A DNA stretch of 64,000 nt, taken from assembly GCF_009910325.1 (NCBI RefSeq), contig NZ_SUMG01000001.1, positions 248,001 through 312,000 on the forward strand. The letters are read 5' to 3'. Origin of the DNA: Isachenkonia alkalipeptolytica. GTDB taxonomy: Bacteria; Bacillota; Clostridia; Peptostreptococcales; T1SED10-28. The notes below the pieces were generated by a model. It made no database searches. It was not told where the DNA came from and saw only the letters and a list, made by a program, of their open reading frames with translations. This document shows positions 35,169 through 44,293 of the stretch, in pieces (the stretch's first letter is position 1; every line of letters begins with the position of its first letter). The position numbers and the translations under genes were made by a program.

Positions 35169-37582
35169 TTTCCTGTGACAACAATTTATTCACCCTGAAA
35201 ACCCAAAATACGGCTTATCTTTTTTATCGCACTCCTTCGGGACATCTCGAACATTTTCATTACGGAGAGTCCATTGATTTAGAAACCCCCGAGGCATTCA
35301 TGCAAAAAAATGAGCATTTGCCCGGAAATGCTATAGGCTACGGTATGGAGCCAGATGCCGAAGGAAAAGACTTAGCTGGAAAACCCAATGCCGAAAAATT
35401 AAATGGCCCTGGGGAAGAGGTTGCTTCATTGAACTTGGAAAACCTTTCCTTGGAGATGAGTACCCTGGGAAAAGGAGATATTAGAGAACCTTTAATAAGA
35501 CTGAGGCAGGAAGACGGCAGTGAAACTTCCGACTTTTTATACCAAGAGCACGAAATATATAAAGGAAAAAAAGATTATGAGGGTCTTCCCAGTTCCCAGG
35601 GAAAAAAAGAGGAGGTACAGACCCTTGTGATAGTATTAAAGGATCGAAACAGCGATGTGGTGCTTAAACTTTTATACCATGTATATGAAGCTGTGGACGT
35701 GATTACAAGAAGTAGTCGCTTCGTTAATGCCGGACAATCCAAAGTTCGGCTGGACCGATTGTTGAGCACTCAAGTGGATTTTCAGAACCATCACTATAAT
35801 ATGGTAACCTTTACCGGGGCCTGGGCTCGGGAAATGGAGAAAAAAGTGCAGCCCTGTGAAGGGGGAAAACTTATAAGCAGTACCCTCGCTGGGGTATCCA
35901 GCAACCGTGCCAATCCTTTTTTTATGATTGCTGCAAAAGAGTCTACCGAGGAATACGGGGACTGTTACGGCTTTAATCTTGTTTATAGCGGGAATCACTA
36001 CAGTGTGGCAGAGGTCAGTGCCTATGGAAAACTTCGGGTGGCAACGGGAATAAATCCCGAAGATTTTTCTTTAGAGCTTAATCCAGGAGAGGAGTTTCAA
36101 AGCCCCGAAGCGGTAATGACTTATGCAAAGAATGGGTTTAACGGACTTAGCCAAAACATGCATAACTTCATCCGTCGCCATATCGTGCGGGGCACCTGGC
36201 AGTGGAAAGAAAGACCGGTGCTCTTTAACAGCTGGGAGGCCGCTTATTTTAAAATCAATGAAAAAAAACTTTTGCAACTGGGGAAAAAAGCGAAAAAGGT
36301 GGGCATTGAGCTCTTCGTTCTAGATGATGGATGGTTCGGCAAACGGAACAATGACCAAAGCTCTTTAGGAGATTGGCAGGTGAATAAAAAGAAGCTTCCC
36401 CGAGGATTAAAGAGACTTTCCGAGAAGATCAATGAAATGGGCATGGATTTTGGCATTTGGGTAGAGCCGGAGATGATCAGTAAAGACAGCGATTGTTATC
36501 GGAGACATCCGGACTGGGCGGTGAAGATTCCGGGGAAACCCCATGCCCAGGGACGGAATCAAATGATTCTCGACCTTACCAATAAAGAAGTACAGCAGTA
36601 TCTTATTGATTCCATGAGAAGGGTGTTCTCCGATGGAAATATACGTTATGTGAAATGGGATATGAATCGGATTTTTTCCGATGTTTATTCTCCAACTTTA
36701 GAAAAGGAGAAGAGGGAAAGCTTTTCCCATCGCTATATTTTAGGTCTCTACCACGTACTGGAAACCTTGGTTGGAGAGTTTCCCCACATTCTGTTTGAGG
36801 GATGCGCCTCGGGGGGAAACCGTTTTGACCTCGGGATCCTTTCCTATATGCCCCAAATCTGGGCCAGTGACAATACCGATGCCATTAGCCGTTTAAGCAT
36901 TCAGGAAGGCTACAGTTATGGATATCCCCTGTCTGTTTTGGGTGCCCATGTATCCGACTGTCCTAACCACCAAACCCTACGGAAAGTGCCGGAAAAAACT
37001 CGATACCATGTGGCTTGTTACGGTGTTTTAGGGTATGAATGTAACCTAGGAGATGCATCAAAGGAACGGCTAGGGGAGATTCAAGAGGAAATCGCCCTGT
37101 ATAAAAAGTGGCGAAGGGTATATCAGTTCGGAGACTTTTATCGGATCTCTCGAAGAAATCTGAAAAGCTGGATGGTTGTCTCTAAGAACAAGAAAAAAGG
37201 GGTGGGGAGTCTCTTTCAAATCCTGGCAGAAGCCAATCGCCCGGATCTTCTCTTTCGGGGAAAGGGGTTATTGCCTGATGAAATCTATCATTTTTACAAT
37301 ATTCCCATGAGTCATAACCTGAAGGTCTTTGGAGACCTGATCAATACCGCATCTCCCGTGCATATTAAGGACGGATCCCTACCTCAGGATGTAATCGCGA
37401 AGTTTTACAAACTGAAAGGGGAAGAGGAGGATTACCGTATTCGGGGCAGTGCCCTTTGTCGTCGGGGAATTTCCTTAAAACAGGGTTTTATCGGTACAGG
37501 ATTTAATGAACAGGTGCGTTTGTTTCAGGACTTTGCTTCCAGGACCTATTATATGGAGGCGGAGGAGAAAAGCGAGAACTGA
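35165..37582 (+). CDS. Alpha-galactosidase, glycoside hydrolase family 36
   Basis: 805 residues, about 80 more than the common 720-745-residue GH36 enzymes; extra charged, low-complexity stretches lie at about 50-145. The (beta/alpha)8 domain has FVLDDGWFGKRNND, the nucleophile Asp in YVKWDMNR (near 499) and the acid/base Asp in WASDNTDAISR (near 569), with FEGCASGGNRFD between. It releases galactose from melibiose or raffinose sugars inside the cell (no signal peptide). It begins with a 4-nt overlap with the GH2 gene. Confidence 0.94.
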   Translation: MISCDNNLFTLKTQNTAYLFYRTPSGHLEHFHYGESIDLETPEAFMQKNEHLPGNAIGYGMEPDAEGKDLAGKPNAEKLNGPGEEVASLNLENLSLEMSTLGKGDIREPLIRLRQEDGSETSDFLYQEHEIYKGKKDYEGLPSSQGKKEEVQTLVIVLKDRNSDVVLKLLYHVYEAVDVITRSSRFVNAGQSKVRLDRLLSTQVDFQNHHYNMVTFTGAWAREMEKKVQPCEGGKLISSTLAGVSSNRANPFFMIAAKESTEEYGDCYGFNLVYSGNHYSVAEVSAYGKLRVATGINPEDFSLELNPGEEFQSPEAVMTYAKNGFNGLSQNMHNFIRRHIVRGTWQWKERPVLFNSWEAAYFKINEKKLLQLGKKAKKVGIELFVLDDGWFGKRNNDQSSLGDWQVNKKKLPRGLKRLSEKINEMGMDFGIWVEPEMISKDSDCYRRHPDWAVKIPGKPHAQGRNQMILDLTNKEVQQYLIDSMRRVFSDGNIRYVKWDMNRIFSDVYSPTLEKEKRESFSHRYILGLYHVLETLVGEFPHILFEGCASGGNRFDLGILSYMPQIWASDNTDAISRLSIQEGYSYGYPLSVLGAHVSDCPNHQTLRKVPEKTRYHVACYGVLGYECNLGDASKERLGEIQEEIALYKKWRRVYQFGDFYRISRRNLKSWMVVSKNKKKGVGSLFQILAEANRPDLLFRGKGLLPDEIYHFYNIPMSHNLKVFGDLINTASPVHIKDGSLPQDVIAKFYKLKGEEEDYRIRGSALCRRGISLKQGFIGTGFNEQVRLFQDFASRTYYMEAEEKSEN

Positions 37583-37639
37583 TAAACCAGTGGAAACAAA
37601 GCAGTGTAATTAAAGTACTATTTGAAAAGGAGGGTTTAT

Positions 37640-38620
37640 ATGGCAGTATTAGTGACGGGAGGCGCAGGGTATATCGGAAGTCACACAGTGCAATATCTAC
37701 AGGATAGGGATGAGGAAATCATAGTGGTGGATAACCTTCAAAGCGGCTATCATGATGCTGTAAAGGTTAAAGCATTCTATTCCATTGATCTTCGCAATGA
37801 GCAGGAACTAGACCGGGTATTTAAAGAACACCACATCAGCGGAGTAATTCATTTTGCCGCTAATTCCCTTGTGGGAGAAAGTATGGAAAAACCCTATGAA
37901 TACTATCATAATAATGTGTTCGGTATGATGACCCTCTTAAAGGTCATGAAGGATCACGGTACAAACAAGATTGTTTTCTCTTCCACAGCGGCAACCTATG
38001 GGGAGCCTAAGGAATCTCCCATTACTGAAAACTTTCCCCTAAATCCAACCAATCCCTACGGCGAAACCAAGCTTGCCATGGAAAAAATGATGAAATGGTT
38101 TGACCGGGGCTATGGTATTCGCTATGTTTCCCTCAGGTATTTTAATGCGGCGGGTGCTCATTACAGCGGACTCATCGGTGAGGCTCATGAACCGGAAACC
38201 CATTTAATTCCTCTAATTCTTCAAGTCCCTCTGGGGAAACGGAAAAAAGTTTACATCTTTGGGGATGACTATGACACTAAGGACGGAACCTGTATCCGGG
38301 ATTATATTCATGTGATGGACCTGGCTTCAGCCCATGGAAAGGCCATGGATTACCTTAGAAAGGGGAATCCTTCGGAAGTTTTTAATCTGGGTAATGGAAA
38401 AGGATATTCGGTAAAAGAGGTTATCAACACTGCCCGGGTAATTACGGATCATTGGATTCCTGCAGAAGTGGAACAGCGAAGACCGGGGGACCCGGCCGTA
38501 CTGGTGGCCTCTTCAAGAAAAGCCAAGGAAATCCTAGGTTGGAACCCACGGTATGAAGAACTTGGAACCATTATCGAGGATGCTTGGCGTTGGCATAAAA
38601 ACAACCCCGATGGATATTAG
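37640..38620 (+). CDS. galE: UDP-glucose 4-epimerase
   Basis: 326 residues, extended SDR. NAD-binding motif VTGGAGYIGSHTV at the N terminus, catalytic Ser/Thr in FSSTAATYGEP and Tyr-x3-Lys in NPYGETKLAMEKM. It interconverts UDP-galactose and UDP-glucose, regenerating the GalT cosubstrate. I chose the ATG at 37640 with AAAGGAGGG 6 nt upstream; a TTG 18 nt earlier lacks an SD. A 57-nt gap separates it from the GH36 gene. Confidence 0.96.
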   Translation: MAVLVTGGAGYIGSHTVQYLQDRDEEIIVVDNLQSGYHDAVKVKAFYSIDLRNEQELDRVFKEHHISGVIHFAANSLVGESMEKPYEYYHNNVFGMMTLLKVMKDHGTNKIVFSSTAATYGEPKESPITENFPLNPTNPYGETKLAMEKMMKWFDRGYGIRYVSLRYFNAAGAHYSGLIGEAHEPETHLIPLILQVPLGKRKKVYIFGDDYDTKDGTCIRDYIHVMDLASAHGKAMDYLRKGNPSEVFNLGNGKGYSVKEVINTARVITDHWIPAEVEQRRPGDPAVLVASSRKAKEILGWNPRYEELGTIIEDAWRWHKNNPDGY

Positions 38621-38658
38621 TACAAAGGATAAGGAAAGTAACTCAAAGGAGAAATATT

Positions 38659-39702
38659 ATGAGCAGAATCGTGAAGGAAGAACTCATCTTTGAAAAAGAG
38701 AAAAACTTGAAACGTTATCGTATAGAGAATTTTGGAGATCTATCGATTAGTATTCTCGATTATGGCCTGACGATTGAATCCCTGAAATACAAAGGGATTA
38801 ATCGGGTTCTGACATTAAAAAATCCCCAAGATTATTTTACAAATAAACACTTTATTGGATCTACTATCGGAAGAGTTGCGGGACGTTTATCTAAAGGGCT
38901 GATCGATATTGATGGTCGGAAACACCCCTTGGATCAAAACGCGGGAGCGCATTGTCTTCATGGAGGTTTTCAAGGACTCTCTCATAAAAAGTGGAAGTAT
39001 TGCGGGAGTTACCCGGTTAGTGTCGGGGAAGGCGAAGAGGAATTATCCCTGGAGTTTTCAACGACCAGTAAAGATGGGGAGGGAGGATTCCCGGGGAACC
39101 TGAATATAAAGGCACGGTTTAGTATTTGTAAAAAAGGAAAACTGACGATGGAATATTTCGCAAAAACCGATAAAAAAACACCGATCACGATAACGAACCA
39201 TAGCTACTTTAATCTAAATAAAGAACCAATGAGGACCATAGAGAATCATTATTTAATAATCAATAGTAGGGAATACTTACAGTTGAAGGAAGATAAAATA
39301 CCAAAGGTTTTTCGAGGTGTTGAGGGCACACTTTTCGATTTTCGCGATAAAAGGAATCTGGGAGAGGCCATACAGCAATTAAAGAAAAGTGGTGAAGAAG
39401 GAATGGATCACCCCTTTATTTTTCATCAAGAAGAAAAAAAACTTCAGTTGTTATGTCATCTGAGCAACACCCGGTTAGCCATAAATACGACAGAACCTTG
39501 TGTAATAGTCTATTCCGGAAACCTTCTTAGTCAGGATATTCAATTTAAAGAGCAGGGTCCTGGTAAACCCTTTCAAGGGGTCTGCTTGGAAACCCAATGG
39601 TATCCCAATGCTCTTAACACGGATTTTCTGCCCAAAAATTTTATTAGTCCCCAGGAAGGGTATTATAGTAAAACGGAATATGAATTTCAACAGATAGAGT
39701 AG
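38659..39702 (+). CDS. galM: Aldose 1-epimerase (galactose mutarotase)
   Basis: 347 residues. Mutarotase features: NAGAHCLHGGFQGLSHKKW, TITNHSYFNLN with the catalytic His, and a C-terminal GVCLETQWYPNALN containing the catalytic Glu. It converts beta- to alpha-galactose released by the beta-galactosidase so GalK can use it. AAAGGAG lies upstream of the ATG. Last gene of the operon; after it only a weak GGAAG/CTTCC stem with a short T-run (39736-39779) resembles a terminator. Confidence 0.93.
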   Translation: MSRIVKEELIFEKEKNLKRYRIENFGDLSISILDYGLTIESLKYKGINRVLTLKNPQDYFTNKHFIGSTIGRVAGRLSKGLIDIDGRKHPLDQNAGAHCLHGGFQGLSHKKWKYCGSYPVSVGEGEEELSLEFSTTSKDGEGGFPGNLNIKARFSICKKGKLTMEYFAKTDKKTPITITNHSYFNLNKEPMRTIENHYLIINSREYLQLKEDKIPKVFRGVEGTLFDFRDKRNLGEAIQQLKKSGEEGMDHPFIFHQEEKKLQLLCHLSNTRLAINTTEPCVIVYSGNLLSQDIQFKEQGPGKPFQGVCLETQWYPNALNTDFLPKNFISPQEGYYSKTEYEFQQIE

Positions 39703-39795
39703 TTTATTTAGCGCTAAGGATAATAAACAAAAAAATGGAAGCGTATGGTTATGACGTAACGAAAACTTCCGTCTTTTTGTGCTGTTTCTCAGCTA

Positions 39796-39824
39796 TTGAA
39801 CTCGACAAGACTTACATTTATACT
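39796..39824 (+). promoter_or_regulatory. Sigma-A-type promoter before GDPD copy 2
   Basis: TTGAAC, 17-nt spacer, TATACT, about 50 nt before the start codon. It gives the second GDPD gene its own promoter, separate from the galactoside operon. Confidence 0.6.
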
Positions 39825-39876
39825 ATAAGAAAGGAAAAATGCCGGATTAGTTACGAAAGGTTTAATGGAGGGGACT

Positions 39877-40656
39877 ATGAAAGAGAAACTGATCACAGAA
39901 GAAATGAAATGGCTAAAAGAGTGCTATATTGCTCATAGAGGATATCATTGTCCTATAAGTGCGCCGGAAAACTCTATGGGAGCTTTTTCCAGAGCCGTGG
40001 ATGAGGGTTTTGCCATCGAGCTTGACATCCAATTCACAAAAGATCAAGAAGTGGTGGTATTTCATGACGGTCATTTAGAGAGAATGACAGGGTATGCTAA
40101 AAAAGTAAGGGACTGTACATGGGATGAAATCCGATCCCTCACTTTGTTGAATTCAAAGGAGAAAATCCCTCTCTTAAAGGACGTATTAGAGTACATTGAC
40201 GGCAGGGTCCCTTTATTGAGTGAAATCAAAAATCGAAGAAGAGTTGGCAGGCCGGAAAGAAAGACCAATGAACTATTACAGGATTACGAAGGGAAATTTG
40301 CGATTCAATCCTTTAATCCCTATTCCGTTGGATGGTTTAAAGAGCATTCTCCGAGAATCATCCGGGGACAAATCTCCGGAAGCTTTAAAAAGAAACAACT
40401 AACCCTGTATAAAAAATTCCTACTGAATCATTTACTACTGAACCATGTAAGTAATCCTCATTTTATCAATTATGACATCAGATACTTGTCCAATCTTCCC
40501 ATGCGAATACGAAAGATGAAAGGGAGCATCATTCTGGGCCACACCGCAAAGAACTCAAAAGAGTATAAGAATACACTGGAAGAAATCACAAATGTGGTGT
40601 TTGAAGGGTTCAATCCTAAAAAGATGACAGCGGGACGGAGAAATTGTCATCTCTAA
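39877..40656 (+). CDS. Glycerophosphodiester phosphodiesterase-family protein, copy 2
   Basis: About 259 residues, alignable over its full length with the gene at 27031 and identical over many segments (QSFNPYSVGWFKEHSP, for example). GDPD motifs HRGYHCPISAPENSMGAF, ELDIQFTKDQ, FHDGHLERMTG and SEIKNR are present. I chose the ATG at 39877 because GGAGGGG lies just before it; an ATG at 39865 overlaps that site. The C terminus (MTAGRRNCHL) and stop come from a copy of the GACAGCGGGACGGA hairpin read in a different frame from copy 1. Confidence 0.87.
   Translation: MKEKLITEEMKWLKECYIAHRGYHCPISAPENSMGAFSRAVDEGFAIELDIQFTKDQEVVVFHDGHLERMTGYAKKVRDCTWDEIRSLTLLNSKEKIPLLKDVLEYIDGRVPLLSEIKNRRRVGRPERKTNELLQDYEGKFAIQSFNPYSVGWFKEHSPRIIRGQISGSFKKKQLTLYKKFLLNHLLLNHVSNPHFINYDIRYLSNLPMRIRKMKGSIILGHTAKNSKEYKNTLEEITNVVFEGFNPKKMTAGRRNCHL
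40622..40652. repeat. GACAGCGGGACGGA-family hairpin inside the end of GDPD copy 2
   Basis: AGATGACAG pairs with TTGTCATCT around CGGGACGGAG, nearly the same as 27771-27801. Both copies lie at the 3' end of a GDPD gene. Confidence 0.85.
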
Positions 40657-40898
40657 CTAAGAAAAGCATAATGAAGTACTGCAAACTTTTGAACTATAGA
40701 GAAGTTCTTAGCCACCCCCATTTTATTATTAATGGAAAAGGGATCGGATTTTCATATTTTCATCTATCATGATCTTACGGAAATATATCTTGGGCAGAGA
40801 AGTGTGTTATAATGGAAAATAGTGTTTTAATTGATCCTATGTATAGTATCTTTAACACCAAATTATATTCTGATTAGAGAAGAAAGAGATGATAAATC

Positions 40899-42341
40899 AT
40901 GGAATCACAATTTACGGATTATGAGTTAAGTAGTGAAATTTTAAAGGCGGTAAGCCTACTAAATTTCGAGAGTCCGACAAAGGTTCAGGAGTTGGTGATC
41001 CCGGCGACACTAAAGGAAAGGGACATCATCGTAAAATCCCAAACCGGAAGCGGAAAGACCGCAGCTTATGGCATTCCCATTTGTGAGTTGGTGGACTGGG
41101 GTGAAAACAAACCCCAGGCATTAATCATGGTTCCCACCAGAGAACTTGCTATGCAGGCCAAGGAAGATCTTTTCAATATCGGCAGGTTTAAGCGGGTCAA
41201 GGTATCGGCGATTTTCGGTCAGTCTCCCTTTAACAGTCAAAGGAAAGAGCTTCGGGAGAAAACCCATATCGTAGTTGGAACTCCAGGACGAATTATTGAC
41301 CATCTGACAAGGGGCACTTTTGATTTATCAATGGTAAAATACCTTGTAATCGATGAAGCTGATGAAATGCTGAACATGGGATTTATCGAAGATATCGAGA
41401 CTATTATATCCGGTGTGTCAAAGGGGCGGGTTACCCAGTTGTTGTCAGCGACGATGCCCGAAAGAATCGAGACATTGGCAAGTGAATATATGAAAGATCC
41501 TATTATTACCAAGATCGAAGAGGAAAATACAGCGGTGGATCGGATCATCCAGGAAAAATATGAGGTTGGCCAAAGAGACAAGAAAAAACTCTTAAGGGAT
41601 ATCACTGTCGTGGAAAATCCGGACAGTTGTATCATATTTTGCAATACCCAGCAAAGTGTGGATGAGGTTTACGAGGAGTTGTATGAGCTGGGATATACCT
41701 GCAGTGAAATTCATGGGGGAATCGAACAGGACGACAGGTTGCGAATCATGAAGGATTTTAAAAAAGGAGCCTTTCGATACCTTGTGGCTACCGATGTTGC
41801 AGCTCGCGGCATTGATATTGAGGATATTTCCCTTGTGATTAATTTTGATGTTCCCCGGGAAAAAGAAAGTTATATACACAGGATTGGTCGTACGGGAAGG
41901 GTGAGCAAAGAAGGAAAAGCGATCACCTTTGTTACCGAATATGAAAGCCGGTACCTGCGGGCCATCGAACAGGAAATAGACAGGAAAATTCCTTTCAAAG
42001 AGGGACCGGGAGCGGAAAAAGTGGAAAACTCTGAAGAAGAGTTTGCTCAAAAGATCAAAAACCCACCGGAAGAGAAGGAAAGCAAAGGAGATCCCTTAAG
42101 CAAGGAAATACTAAAACTCCATATAAATGCAGGAAAAAAGACTAAAATGCGACCAGTAGATATTGTTGGTACCCTTTGCAGCATTGAGGGAATGACTGCA
42201 GGGGATATCGGAATCATCAATGTGCTTGATGTGTCCACCTTTGTAGAAATACTGAACAATAAGGGAGAGCTGGTCCTTGAGGAATTACAAAACCGTCCCA
42301 TTAAGGGAAGACTTCGTAAGGTCAGCAAAGCCGAGAGATAG
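40899..42341 (+). CDS. dbpA: DEAD-box RNA helicase, DbpA type
   Basis: 480 residues. Helicase motifs in order: Q motif (TKVQELVIP), SQTGSGKT, PTRELAMQ, DEADEMLNMGF, SATMPE, then TDVAARGID and HRIGRTGRV. The C-terminal 75 residues (KLHINAGKKTKMRPVDIVGTL... to GRLRKV) form the DbpA RNA-binding domain, which in DbpA/YxiN targets hairpin 92 of 23S rRNA, so large-subunit assembly is the likely role. An extended -10 TGTTATAAT lies near 40808. It is followed by a terminator-like palindrome. Confidence 0.93.
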   Translation: MESQFTDYELSSEILKAVSLLNFESPTKVQELVIPATLKERDIIVKSQTGSGKTAAYGIPICELVDWGENKPQALIMVPTRELAMQAKEDLFNIGRFKRVKVSAIFGQSPFNSQRKELREKTHIVVGTPGRIIDHLTRGTFDLSMVKYLVIDEADEMLNMGFIEDIETIISGVSKGRVTQLLSATMPERIETLASEYMKDPIITKIEEENTAVDRIIQEKYEVGQRDKKKLLRDITVVENPDSCIIFCNTQQSVDEVYEELYELGYTCSEIHGGIEQDDRLRIMKDFKKGAFRYLVATDVAARGIDIEDISLVINFDVPREKESYIHRIGRTGRVSKEGKAITFVTEYESRYLRAIEQEIDRKIPFKEGPGAEKVENSEEEFAQKIKNPPEEKESKGDPLSKEILKLHINAGKKTKMRPVDIVGTLCSIEGMTAGDIGIINVLDVSTFVEILNNKGELVLEELQNRPIKGRLRKVSKAER

Positions 42342-42361
42342 GACGGACATATTTTCGGGGA

Positions 42362-42472
42362 ATCCTGGATCCTGATGCAGAAGCCGCTCGGGAGCTTAAA
42401 CCTTGCGCCGGTACTCAGTTTGATCCTGAAATTGTCGAAACATTTGTGAATAAGGTATTGAGACTAAAATGA
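42362..42472 (+). pseudogene. Fragment of an HD-GYP phosphodiesterase gene
   Basis: A 36-codon frame reads ILDPDAEAARELKPCAG followed by TQFDPEIVETFV, which is the C-terminal helix region of HD-GYP proteins ('GTQFDP-IV'). No HD or GYP motif precedes it and no start or SD is present. It is a leftover 3' end next to the helicase gene. Confidence 0.7.
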
Positions 42473-42475
42473 AGC

Positions 42476-42532
42476 AAAGAGGATGAAGGTATTCGGTACA
42501 TCATGTACCGAACGCCTTCATCCTCTTTTTTT
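42476..42532 (+). repeat. Long palindrome, GGTACATCATGTACC-core family; terminator of dbpA
   Basis: Arms AAAGAGGATGAAGG... / ...CCTTCATCCTCTTT pair over 26 positions with about one mismatch, around TTCGGTACAT-c-ATGTACCGAA. Seven T residues follow, so it is also a good intrinsic terminator. Same family as 46263 and 53461. Confidence 0.9.
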
Positions 42533-42575
42533 CATCCTGCCAGGTCTTATTGCGAGGGCAGGTCTCGGTCCTCAC

Positions 42576-43310
42576 CTAATAAATCCACTTTTTCTTAATA
42601 TTATGGGTGCTGACCATAAACAGGGCCAGGGAGTATCCGATCAGCACTAAAAGACTGATCCATATACTAATGGAACCGTCGGCATTAATGGAAAACCTCA
42701 GCATATCCGCTCCGTAAGTTAAGGGAAGGATATAGGACAGGGGTTGCAGGAATGTTGGCAGACTTGCGATGGGAATAAACAGCCCGCAAAGAAACATCAT
42801 GGGGAATCGAAAAAAGTTGGAAAATGTTTGAGCTTCAAAAACCTCGCTAACGGAAACGGCGATAAAGAGTCCGAGAAAAGTGGAGGTGATGGCGATTAAA
42901 ACGACGCCGGCAATGGCGACGAACCAATTGATACCGGACAGATCAATGATAAAGGAAGCAAAAAGCACGGGAACAAAAGCATTAACAATACCGAAAAAAA
43001 TGGCGCCGGTGGTTTTCGCAAGCATCAATAGATTTAGACTGATCGGTGCCAACAGTAAGCGTTCAAAGGAACGGCTTTTCCGCTCGAAGGTTATGGTAAC
43101 CGCAAGCATAGATGTGGTTCCAAATAGAATGGACAGAGCCATAACCCCGGGAAGAATTCCACGAACATCCATTTCACCGCCGGAACGCATAAAAAACATT
43201 AAGGTCCAAGAAACGGGAAATATTATTCCCCAACTGATGTTGGGCGGTTTTAAGTAGTAATTTCTCATGTCTTTCATTAAGATGCTCCAAAAGGCCATTG
43301 TTTTATTCAT
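42576..43310 (-). CDS. ABC-2 type transporter permease
   Basis: 244 residues with six membrane helices. The conserved ABC-2 loop FPMMFLCGLFIPIASLPTFLQPLSYILPLTYGADMLR lies in the C-terminal half. It overlaps the end of the ATPase gene by 4 nt. Drug or lipid export is typical for the family; the substrate is unknown. It is the last gene of an operon that begins with an ArsR regulator. Confidence 0.9.
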   Translation of the reverse strand: MNKTMAFWSILMKDMRNYYLKPPNISWGIIFPVSWTLMFFMRSGGEMDVRGILPGVMALSILFGTTSMLAVTITFERKSRSFERLLLAPISLNLLMLAKTTGAIFFGIVNAFVPVLFASFIIDLSGINWFVAIAGVVLIAITSTFLGLFIAVSVSEVFEAQTFSNFFRFPMMFLCGLFIPIASLPTFLQPLSYILPLTYGADMLRFSINADGSISIWISLLVLIGYSLALFMVSTHNIKKKWIY

Positions 43311-44272
43311 CGCTTTTGTCCCTCCTGTTCTTTTTTCAGTTTATTAATCTCGATCCCGGTTATTTTTACAAACACTTCCTCTAAAGAGGGGTGGATGATT
43401 TTCGCTTCACTAATTTTGATATTCAACCCTTCAAAAAACTGCATAAAAGGCATAAGTTCTATGGAAAAAGGAGAGCTGATACGTATACAGTTTTTGGACT
43501 GGGACAGAATTGAAATATCAGGAAAAGTGCTGAGGAGCTGATCTTTGAGATCCAAGTTGTTTTTATCCGTTCGAAACTCCACAATATTGTCTTGCTGAGC
43601 ATCTCTCATTAACTTTTCCACTTTGCTTACCTTAATGACATTTCCGGTTACTATAAATCCAATTCTGTGACAAAGTCTCTCCGCATCTTCAATGTAATGG
43701 GTGGTTAAAAAAATTGTAGTGCCTTTTTGATTGAGCTCTTTAATCATTCTTCGAATTTGTCGTGCACTCTCCACATCAATACCCGTGGTAGGCTCATCAA
43801 GAAAGAGAATTTCAGGGGAATGAATGATGCCGGCGGCGATGGTAAGTTTTCGCTTCATACCTTTGGAGTAGGCTTTGAATGGACGATCCCCCGTATCATC
43901 TAAGGAAAATTGTTTTAATAGTTCCGTTGCTCGTTTCTCCCGGAGACTCTTTTTCATACCATACAAGGAGGCACAAAAAACAAGATTGTCAAAGCCGCTC
44001 ATATCGTCATATAGATTACTCTCATCGGGAACAATACCGATAACCTGCTGTACCTTTTTAATACCATCAATCCCGTTTTCTCCGGCAATAGTTATTTCTC
44101 CCGAAGATGGTTTTGCAAGGCCGGTCAGCATATTGATGGTGGTAGTTTTACCCGCACCGTTAGGACCAAGGAATCCGAAGACTTCCCCTTTTTCAACGGT
44201 AAAGTTGATGCCTTTCACCGCTTGAAAATTATCATAACTTTTACTAAGATTTTTCACTTCTATGATGTTCAA
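43307..44272 (-). CDS. ABC transporter ATP-binding protein
   Basis: About 321 residues. Walker A GPNGAGKTTTIN, signature KAYSKGMKRKL, Walker B ILFLDEPTTGID and a switch His in FLTTHYIEDAERL; a DrrA/CcmA-like C-terminal extension of 90 residues follows. I place the start at the TTG at 44272 because AAGGAGGG lies 7 nt upstream and the protein then begins MNIIEVKNLSKSY. A longer in-frame version would read through the hairpin at 44294-44335. Forms the exporter with the permease that overlaps its end. Confidence 0.92.
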   Translation of the reverse strand: MNIIEVKNLSKSYDNFQAVKGINFTVEKGEVFGFLGPNGAGKTTTINMLTGLAKPSSGEITIAGENGIDGIKKVQQVIGIVPDESNLYDDMSGFDNLVFCASLYGMKKSLREKRATELLKQFSLDDTGDRPFKAYSKGMKRKLTIAAGIIHSPEILFLDEPTTGIDVESARQIRRMIKELNQKGTTIFLTTHYIEDAERLCHRIGFIVTGNVIKVSKVEKLMRDAQQDNIVEFRTDKNNLDLKDQLLSTFPDISILSQSKNCIRISSPFSIELMPFMQFFEGLNIKISEAKIIHPSLEEVFVKITGIEINKLKKEQEGQKR

Positions 44273-44293
44273 GTCATTACCCTCCTTGATTAA

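Noticed and set aside
39735-39938. 67-codon frame upstream of GDPD copy 2
   Set aside because: It contains the promoter and SD of the GDPD gene in another frame and has no SD of its own.
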